Shown in pieces: positions 17,062-24,900 of a DNA stretch of 64,000 bases. The stretch covers positions 112,888-176,887 of the forward strand of contig ONNV01000007.1 in NCBI GenBank assembly GCA_900319225.1, written 5' to 3'. The translations under genes and the position numbers were made by a program. Each line of letters opens with the position of its first letter. The stretch's first letter is position 1. Under the pieces are notes generated by a model. That model did no database searches. It worked only from the letters and a program-made list of their open reading frames with translations, and was not told the origin of the DNA. Source of the stretch: an uncultured Prevotellaceae bacterium. Lineage in GTDB: Bacteria; Bacteroidota; Bacteroidia; Bacteroidales; Bacteroidaceae.

Positions 17062-19755
17062 ATGAGTGACGAGATAGAGAACATTGATGACGATCTCCGC
17101 GACAAGAGTGCGGAGGGTGCCGATGACAGTCTGCAGGCGGGACATTCAAACTACCAGCCTGTAACTGATGACAATGGAATGATACGCCATCAGCTGTCGG
17201 GCATGTACCAGGGCTGGTTCCTGGACTATGCGTCATATGTTATCCTGGAGCGTGCCGTACCCCACTTTGTGGATGGCCTCAAGCCTGTTCAGAGACGTAT
17301 CCTTCACTCCATGAAACGTCTGGATGACGGCCGTTTCAATAAGGTGGCCAATATTGTGGGCCATACCATGCAGTTCCATCCTCACGGAGATGCGTCCATA
17401 GGTGACGCCCTGGTTCAGATGGGCCAGAAGGACCTGCTTATAGAGTGCCAGGGTAACTGGGGAAATATCCTTACAGGTCACCGCGCTGCCGCACCCCGTT
17501 ACATTGAGGCACGTCTCTCAAAGTTCGCCCTTGAGACCCTGTTCAATCCCAAGACTACAGAGTGGAAGGCATCATATGACGGACGTAATAAGGAGCCGGT
17601 CACACTGCCGGTAAAGTTCCCGCTACTGCTGGCTCAGGGTGCTGAGGGTATTGCGGTAGGGCTATCCTGTAAGATACTTCCGCATAACTTCAACGAGTTG
17701 TGTGACGCTGCTGTCTCATACCTGAGCGGAGATGAGTTCCACCTCTATCCCGATTTCCAGACAGGCGGTGCCATAGATGTGTCCCGTTATAATGACGGTG
17801 AGCGCGGAGGTATGGTACGTATCCGTGCCAAGATATCAAAAGAAGCTGACAACAAGACTCTGGTCATAAATGAGATTCCGTACGGCGAGAATGTGATGAC
17901 GCTGTGCGAGTCAATAGTCAAGGCCGGAGAGAAAGGCAAGATAAAGATCCGTAAGGTTGAGAACCTTACCGCCGATAAGGTTGAGATCCGCATATCGCTT
18001 GCTCCGGGTGTGTCATCGGACAAGACCATAGACGCCCTGTATGCATTCACCAACTGTGAGGTGAGTATGTCGCCCAACTGCTGCGTGATTGATGAGAACA
18101 AGCCTCACTTCCTTACCGTAAGTGACGTGCTGCGTAAATCAGTTGACAACACCAAGGAGCTGCTGCGCCGTGAGTTGGAGATAGAGCGGGGCGAGATCCT
18201 GGAACAGCTGCATTTTGCGTCACTTGAAAAGATTTTCATAGAGGAGCGTATATATAAGGACCGCGAGTTTGAAGAGGCCCCCACGATGGATGCCGCCTGC
18301 GAGCATATCGATGACCGCCTGACTCCGTATTATCCGCAGATGATACGTGAGGTGACCAAGGATGATATCCTCCGTCTGATGGAGATAAAGATGGCCCGTA
18401 TCCTCAAGTTCAACAAGGAGAAGGCCGAGGAGGCTATAGCCCGCATGAAAGAGGATATAGCCCGTATTGACAAGGACCTGTCAAACATGGTGGCCGTGAC
18501 CATCCGCTGGTTCCGTATGCTTAAGGACAAATACGGAGCACAGTACCCGCGCCGCACTGAGATCAAGAATTTTGATACCATCGTGGCCACTAAGGTGGTT
18601 GAGGCCAACCAGAAGCTCTATATCAACCGTGCCGACGGATTCATCGGCATGGAACTCAAGAAGGATGAGTACGTATGCAACTGCTCTGACCTGGATGACA
18701 TAATACTATTCTACAAGGACGGTAAGTTCAAGGTGGTCAAGGTGGCCGATAAGCTGTTCGTGGGCCAGAACGTGCTCTACCTGAACGTGTTCAAGAAGAA
18801 TGACAAGCGCACCATATACAATGTGGTTTACCGTGACGGCCGTAACGGAGCCTACTTTATAAAGAGGTTTGCCGCTACCGGTCTGACACGAGACAAGGAG
18901 TATGACCTGACCCAGGGTAAGGCAGGCTCCAAGATCATGTATTTCAGTGCCAACCCCAACGGTGAGGCCGAGGTTATAAAGATCACGCTCAAGCCCAACC
19001 CCAAGCTCAAGAAACCTGTATTTGACAAGGATTTCAGCGAGATGCTCATCAAGGGCCGTCAGTCAATGGGTAACCTCCTGACCCGTAATGAGGTGCTGCG
19101 CATAGGTCTCAAGGCACACGGATCGTCCACGCTGGGTGGCCGCAAGGTCTGGTTTGACAAGGATATCCTGCGTCTGGACTTTGACGGACACGGTGATTTC
19201 CTGGGTGAGTTCAACAGCGGTGACCAGCTGCTTGTAATCAACTCAAACGGAGAGTACTACACAACTCCTGTTGATCCCAACTGTCACTTTGATCCGGACC
19301 TGCTGCGTCTGGAGAAATATAACCAGAACAAGGTCTGGACCGCTGTGTTGTTTGATGCATCCCAGAAGGGCTATCTCTATCTGAAGCGTTTCAATCTGGA
19401 TCCCACATCCAAGCGAATCAACATACTGGGTGATGAGAAGGGCAGCCGTCTGGTACTGCTTACAGATACACCTTATCCGCGTCTGCTGGTAACCCTGGGC
19501 GGAGCCGACAGCTTCCGTGAGCCTCTGGAGGTGGATGCCGAGCAGTTTGTAGGCGTTAAGGGTGTCAAGGCTCGCGGCCGCAGGGTGACTGCATACGCAG
19601 TCCAGGATGTTGAGGAGATGGTGCCTCTGCGTCAGCCTGAACCGGAACCGGTAGATGTTCAGGAGAACATGGATCCCGATAATCCTGATGATTTGTCCCA
19701 GACAGATGATGAAAACATTGAGACTGTCGATGACGGACAGCTGTCGCTGTTCTAG
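17062..19755 (+). CDS. parC: DNA topoisomerase IV subunit A
   Basis: Type IIA topoisomerase A subunit of 897 residues. The breakage-reunion domain starts near YQGWFLDYASYVILERAVPH; the active-site tyrosine is in RAAAPRYIEARLS. The quinolone pocket reads HPHGDASIGDALV, with alanine at the place of the serine that is Ser83 in E. coli GyrA. The C-terminal part is a beta-propeller-like region ending in an acidic tail. I call it ParC rather than GyrA from overall similarity to Bacteroidota ParC and the absence of a clear GyrA box. The last 26 bases overlap the next gene in another frame. Confidence 0.9.
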   Translation: MSDEIENIDDDLRDKSAEGADDSLQAGHSNYQPVTDDNGMIRHQLSGMYQGWFLDYASYVILERAVPHFVDGLKPVQRRILHSMKRLDDGRFNKVANIVGHTMQFHPHGDASIGDALVQMGQKDLLIECQGNWGNILTGHRAAAPRYIEARLSKFALETLFNPKTTEWKASYDGRNKEPVTLPVKFPLLLAQGAEGIAVGLSCKILPHNFNELCDAAVSYLSGDEFHLYPDFQTGGAIDVSRYNDGERGGMVRIRAKISKEADNKTLVINEIPYGENVMTLCESIVKAGEKGKIKIRKVENLTADKVEIRISLAPGVSSDKTIDALYAFTNCEVSMSPNCCVIDENKPHFLTVSDVLRKSVDNTKELLRRELEIERGEILEQLHFASLEKIFIEERIYKDREFEEAPTMDAACEHIDDRLTPYYPQMIREVTKDDILRLMEIKMARILKFNKEKAEEAIARMKEDIARIDKDLSNMVAVTIRWFRMLKDKYGAQYPRRTEIKNFDTIVATKVVEANQKLYINRADGFIGMELKKDEYVCNCSDLDDIILFYKDGKFKVVKVADKLFVGQNVLYLNVFKKNDKRTIYNVVYRDGRNGAYFIKRFAATGLTRDKEYDLTQGKAGSKIMYFSANPNGEAEVIKITLKPNPKLKKPVFDKDFSEMLIKGRQSMGNLLTRNEVLRIGLKAHGSSTLGGRKVWFDKDILRLDFDGHGDFLGEFNSGDQLLVINSNGEYYTTPVDPNCHFDPDLLRLEKYNQNKVWTAVLFDASQKGYLYLKRFNLDPTSKRINILGDEKGSRLVLLTDTPYPRLLVTLGGADSFREPLEVDAEQFVGVKGVKARGRRVTAYAVQDVEEMVPLRQPEPEPVDVQENMDPDNPDDLSQTDDENIETVDDGQLSLF

Positions 19756-20575
19756 GGTAGGGAGTATACTGCTGTTGCTGCTCCTGGCTCTGCTCCCGTT
19801 GTCTGCTGCGGGTCAGCGTAACTCGTGGTCTCTGCCCGGGTACAGGGAGACCGTCCGGCTAGGTTCATTCAAATTCGGTTCTGCATTTGCTCGCGATACA
19901 TACCTCTCTGCCTCAAGTTATGACGGTTGGGCATTAGGATTGGAGTCCGACAGTTGGAGCGGTTACAAGCCTTCCAGGCTGTTCAGATATGGACGTCTGC
20001 ACTCAAGCCTTGTTTTCAGTTCAATGAAAAACAGTATCAACGGCGGCAGCACCCTTGAACTCATGTCATCCGTTCATTACGGGTTCATGTGGCCTGCGGT
20101 GGAGAGTGATGCCGATGACCTGCTTATCGGCCCGGCCGTGTTGTTTGAACTGGGAGTTCTGTACAATAGACAGAACGGTAACAATCCTGCAAATGCAGAG
20201 GGTTATCTGGGTGCAGGGTTATGCGTTGACAACACTTGCCGTTTCAGATTGTCCGGCCACGAACTGGCACTTCTTACTACACTCTATGTGCCGTTTGCCG
20301 GAATGGGATTTGCTCCTGACTATGACCAGCCCTACTGGTATATTTACCGTTATAATGAATACGGAAAGGCTCTCCATTTTATAACTCCGTTCAATAATCC
20401 TGCTTTTACATTTCAGCTTGCATTAGCTGTGCCGATGGGCAAAAGTCGGTTTACGATAGGTTCTTCGTTTGATTTTATGACAAACCGATTGGGCGGACAC
20501 AGCAGGAGAATAGATAACAATATGATTTCTGTGGGGTTTGTTCGCAGATTTCAGGTTAAGGATTGGAACAGATGA
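19730..20575 (+). CDS. DUF3316-like exported protein
   Basis: Protein of 281 residues if started at the ATG at 19730, inside the parC tail; the frame is open further upstream, but only as a parC shadow. A signal peptide is clear (VGSILLLLLLALLPLSAAGQ). The mature part contains ARDTYLSASSYDGW, resembling the start of DUF3316 proteins, and alternating hydrophobic strands with a C-terminal end typical of an outer-membrane barrel (NNMISVGFVRRFQVKDW). Its role is unknown. It overlaps the next start by 4 bases (ATGA), so it is coupled to the S41 peptidase. Confidence 0.7.
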   Translation: MTDSCRCSRVGSILLLLLLALLPLSAAGQRNSWSLPGYRETVRLGSFKFGSAFARDTYLSASSYDGWALGLESDSWSGYKPSRLFRYGRLHSSLVFSSMKNSINGGSTLELMSSVHYGFMWPAVESDADDLLIGPAVLFELGVLYNRQNGNNPANAEGYLGAGLCVDNTCRFRLSGHELALLTTLYVPFAGMGFAPDYDQPYWYIYRYNEYGKALHFITPFNNPAFTFQLALAVPMGKSRFTIGSSFDFMTNRLGGHSRRIDNNMISVGFVRRFQVKDWNR

Positions 20576-21633
20576 GAAAGAGCCTGTTAAATAGAGTATG
20601 CGTATTGGCCGTTCTGTCGGCGGCATTGATACCGGTCTCCTGTTCCTGGAATGAGGAGAACCGGGACAATGAGTTTGCCAATACTACAAAAGGTAACTTC
20701 ATGGCTCTCTGGACCATCATGGATGAGCATTACTGCTACTTTGACCTTAAGAAGGAGAAGCTTGGCGTTGACTGGAATGAGGTAAAGGAGAGATATTCAG
20801 TCAGCATATCGGACAAAATGACGCCAAGGGCCCAGTTTGAGGTGCTCTGCAAGATGTTGGGTGAGCTGCGTGACGGTCATGTGAACCTTTACAGTATATA
20901 TGACGTGGGTCGCAACTGGAGCTGGAAGACCGATTATCGGACCAACTTCTCAAAAGACCTGAGGGACAAGTACCTGGGCAATGATTACGTGATATGCGGA
21001 AGCGGCTATTATTACCGCATCCTTGATGACAATATCGGCTATCTGGTTGTTGAGGGGTTTGACGGTGGTACTACAAGCGGACGTCTGGATGCCATGTTCA
21101 ACAGCATGGCGTTGTGTAACGGACTGATAATCGATATCCGTGACAATGGCGGAGGCAATCAGAGTGACGGTGAGTTCCTGGCATCTCATTTTACAGAGAG
21201 AAAGGTTACATGGGGCTACTCCCGATATAAATCAGGACCCGGACATAATGATTTCTCTAAACTGTATGCCAATACCATCAGTCCGGCCAGCGGTGATGTA
21301 AGGTGGATAAAGCCGGTGGTGCTGCTGGTTAACCGTGGCTGTTACAGCACTGCAAATGATTTTGCGGCTACCATGAAGGCTCTGGACAATGTCACTCTTC
21401 TGGGTGATACCACCGGTGGCGGAGGCGGATTGCCCATGACATCGGAGTTGCCCAACGGTTGGGTGGTCAGATACTCGTCGGCCCCCACTTTTGATGCCGA
21501 TACATGTCATATCGAGTTCGGCGTGGCTCCCGATATCCGTCTGGATATGGATGATGCCGACGTACTGAACGGAGTTGATACATACATCGAGGCAGCCCGT
21601 GATTTCATAAATGCCAGGATTGTCAATCCCTGA
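20572..21633 (+). CDS. S41-family peptidase, lipoprotein
   Basis: Protein of 353 residues from the ATG at 20572, which overlaps the preceding stop as ATGA. The lipobox LIPVSC places the lipidated Cys at about residue 24. The S41 (C-terminal processing peptidase/TSP) core has IGYLVVEGFDGG, LIIDIRDNGGGN and the catalytic serine segment NRGCYSTANDFAA, followed by GDTTGGGGG. No PDZ domain is evident, as in tricorn-like short S41 lipoproteins of Bacteroidota. The likely site is the periplasmic face of the outer membrane; the substrate is unknown. Confidence 0.88.
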   Translation: MRKSLLNRVCVLAVLSAALIPVSCSWNEENRDNEFANTTKGNFMALWTIMDEHYCYFDLKKEKLGVDWNEVKERYSVSISDKMTPRAQFEVLCKMLGELRDGHVNLYSIYDVGRNWSWKTDYRTNFSKDLRDKYLGNDYVICGSGYYYRILDDNIGYLVVEGFDGGTTSGRLDAMFNSMALCNGLIIDIRDNGGGNQSDGEFLASHFTERKVTWGYSRYKSGPGHNDFSKLYANTISPASGDVRWIKPVVLLVNRGCYSTANDFAATMKALDNVTLLGDTTGGGGGLPMTSELPNGWVVRYSSAPTFDADTCHIEFGVAPDIRLDMDDADVLNGVDTYIEAARDFINARIVNP

Positions 21634-21650
21634 ACGGCATTGAGATAAAC

Positions 21651-21681
21651 TTGGTAGTTACGTCTAAAAGGATTAATTTTG
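21651..21681 (+). promoter_or_regulatory. Promoter of tRNA-Leu
   Basis: TTGG at 21651 and TAATTTTG at 21674-21681, separated by about 19 bases, fit the Bacteroidota consensus. Transcription would start about 29 bases before the tRNA. Confidence 0.6.
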
Positions 21682-21713
21682 CAGCGCGTTCCGGGTTGGA
21701 GCGCGTTTTGATT

Positions 21714-21794
21714 GCGGGCGTGGCGGAATTGGTAGACGCGCTAGACTTAGGATCTAGTATCTTAGATGTGTAGGTTCGAGTCCTATCGCCCGTA
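21714..21794 (+). tRNA. tRNA-Leu (UAG)
   Basis: Class II tRNA with acceptor GCGGGCG / CGCCCGT (a G-U closes it) and discriminator A21794. The anticodon stem is CTAGA/TCTAG, the loop CTTAGGA and the anticodon TAG. The variable arm is short (about TATCTTAGATGTG). CCA is not encoded. The 3' strand of the T arm and acceptor is repeated in inverted orientation just downstream (see the repeat at 21775-21848). Confidence 0.95.
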
Positions 21795-21848
21795 CGAATA
21801 AAGGTGACCGAAAGGCCACCTTTATTCGTACGGGCGATAGGACTCGGG
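21775..21848. repeat. Inverted duplication of the tRNA-Leu 3' end
   Basis: Arms 21775-21809 and 21814-21848 pair over 35 positions with one A-C mismatch and two wobbles near the base; the loop is GAAA. The left arm includes about 20 bases of the tRNA itself (T-arm 3' strand, acceptor 3' strand, discriminator) plus 15 bases downstream. It is followed by GGGCC-tataa-GGCCC (21847-21861) and a T7 run at about 21871. Confidence 0.9.
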
Positions 21849-21969
21849 GCCTATAAGGCCCTCATCCACCTTTTTTTAGTTCGCTAATGCGAACGGGCGG
21901 CCTGCCCGGCCGCTCTCGCTCGCATACTCGCTTCGCCCCAATACGTTTTTACCTGCGTTTATTACCTAA

Positions 21970-24900
21970 TTATTCTACTACGTTGAGGATTGTATTGGGA
22001 GTGATGGCGTGGTAGGCGGGAGCGTAGAAGCAGCGAACGGTGGCCAGGCCCATGCTGTAGGTGCCGGCCTTCTGCGCGTAGAGGTCATACTCTATGGTGT
22101 AGGTGCCTGGTTCCAGACGATCTATGTAGAGGTTATCGGAAGTGTTTGTGGGCGCGCGGTAGTATAGGATGTCATGCGTAAGGTTGTAGGTGTAGCCGGC
22201 ATCGGTAGATACGGGCTCCAGTGATGCGGCACGCTCACTCTTAAGCTCCAGACACTCAAAGGTGCGGTCAAGGGTAAGTTCCAGCCTTACCTTTATGCGG
22301 TCACCCTTTTGCAGTATGGTGGTGGGAGTAATCTCCTCAAGACGCTCACCCCGGGTGTCTGATGCCACACGCCACAGAGTACGTCTTAGCTGCATGCCGT
22401 TGCCGTTGTTCTCCACATCATCCAGATTCTGGGTGAAGGTATGGTAGAGCGCTCCCCAGCTTATGCCCTCATGAGTGCTTGATACGGTTAATACGCTTTT
22501 ATCAGGTGTTACCGGACCGTTCCATGTGCGGCTCATGTAGCCGTCTTCATTGCCGTCAGTCCCGGACTCAATCCGGTCATTGCCTATGGTGACGGTAACA
22601 GCAGACCGGTTATCGGGTAGTGAACCGCTTGAGGTTTCAATCAGTGCCATTATTGCGGCGGCAGTGGCGGGAGTTGACTCCCATGCTGTGGTCTCTTTCT
22701 GTTTGAGCAGCCAGCGGGCGGCCTCACTTGCCTCGCGCTCATAACCGGCGGCCTTGAGGGCGCGAATCAGTATGGCCTGTGTCTCAATGGGGGCCTCATG
22801 CCACAGGTATCCGCCACGGTTCTCATCCCACCATCGGCCCATCTCATCACTGTACTTAGACTCCTGGAGCAGTTTTTTTGCCAGGTTATTTGCAATATCG
22901 GTCTTACCTATGTTCATGAATAACTGTACGAGAAGTCCGCGGTAGTACAGGTTCTCATGATTGTAATTGTATTTCTCTGCCTCTGCAAGCAGTCTGTCAA
23001 ATGTCTCTTTGACACTAGTGCTATAGCCTTTCTGCAGTTTCTGTTGGGCCGAAAAGAGATAGAGGAACATGATGTCGGAGTGAGACGGACGTGAAATGTT
23101 CTCAGGTATCCGGGAGGCTAGGAACCGTAAGCCCTCGTCATAAGAGTAATCCATTGTAGCTTCCATGAATTCATAGACATAGAGTATCAGTGAGGTGACG
23201 TAGACGCTGGATTCTCCACCCGGCATCCATGACCAGCCTCCGTCCTTGTTCTGGCGGTCCGTAATAAGTTCATCGTATTGCTCTATATTCTGTTTCATCA
23301 GATTCAAATCATACTGCTCTTTTTTGAGTCTGCCTTTAGCTGCAGGATAGAGGTCGGTTATCATGTATGTCATGACCTGGGCTGCAAAGGCGTATGCCAG
23401 GCTGAGATTGTCGGGAGTGTTGATCTCAGTGAGTGCTGGCAGGGCATCAAGGGCATACCAGATGGGCTGAGAATGATACTGGAGTGTAAGTGTCTCATCA
23501 AAAACCTTTCCTGAGGCCGATGTCTGAGGAGCATCGGAGCGGAATGTCCGGGTCTCATTGCCGTTATTGAAGAGTGACATGCTCCTGGTTACCTGAACGC
23601 GGTTGGAGAGGACGGGAATGGTCTCCTGCTGTCCGTCAGAGAATCCCTGGGCTGTGGCAATGGCAGTATAAGTGAGTGAATGGACTCCGTCGGGGATAGT
23701 CAGCCTGAACGGTATGGTGACACTGCCTCCGGCCTTTACGGTTATTGTCCTGATACTGTCACCGGCAGTCAGGTCAAGCTGTTTACCGCTCTCTGAATCC
23801 TTGAATCGCAACAATACCGTCACTTCAAGGTCATCAGTGTGGGTATTGGTTATCTTCTGGGCAAAATCGGTTACATCACCCTGACGGAAGAATCGGAGTG
23901 CGGCAGGCTCAATCATAAGAGATCTTGATGTGGTTACATATCCTCTGAATCCGGTTGTCAGCAGGTCATCAGTATATGCTATTACCTGTAGGTTCCAGCG
24001 TGTTAGAAGCTCCGGAGCACGGAACTTTATTGTCACAACGCCGTTTTCATCGGTTTGGGGGTTGGTAAGAAAGAGTCCGGTATGGCTCAGGTTCTTTCTG
24101 ATTGACTGCTCTGAAATCTGACTGATCCTGTCTGATGAGGCTATCAAACTGTTGTTGTCATTGAGTGACGGTATGTCATTGATAACGTATACGCTCGAAC
24201 TCATCTCTCTTACCGGTATGGGCAATTTGTGTTCATCAAAGGGCGACAATAAGGGATTGGCTATTCCCAGACCTATAGTCCTGAGACCATTATAGATTGT
24301 AGCCTTTATGGCGGGTGTTACATTCTTGTAAACCTGCTCTATGCGGATTGGCTCCTGTTGGGAAAAAGTCATATACTGCCATGGGTAAAATACCCAACTG
24401 TTGTAACGCAGCTTATCCAGCACTGAATCATACATGTCAACCAGTACCGATGCCCGTACGGGATTACCCGTTTTGTCAGTGAACCTGAAAGTCCAGCTCT
24501 CCTCACTCCCGCTTGTAAGGTTACTGCGGAACGTGGTGAGTTCATAATTGAGGTGTTTGGTGTAATAGGGTATGTATTGGACATTAAATGATTTGGCCTT
24601 GATGCCATCCTTGAAGGCGGTTGCCACAACCAGTATACTGCCGCAAAGGTCTTCATCCACAGGGAGAGACAGGGTGTGCAGAAATCCGTCAGATACCATA
24701 GTGCCATGCATCAGGCTGCCGTTACGGTTAATGATGTCATATCGGATGACAGTGCCGGGATAGGGGCTTCCGATGCGAACCTTTGCAGTATCGCCCTCCT
24801 GCAGGATTATCTTACGGCTATCCAGATAGAGAAGCCCGTTTGTGGAGAGTGTATCATCTGCATAGCCTACAGAGACAAACAGATCCTGTGTCCTGCAGTC

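Noticed and set aside
21714-21870. tRNA-Leu 3' end copy as an attachment site of an integrative element
   Set aside because: Attachment-site duplications are direct repeats at both ends of an element. Here the copy is inverted and only 4 bases from the original, and no integrase is present.
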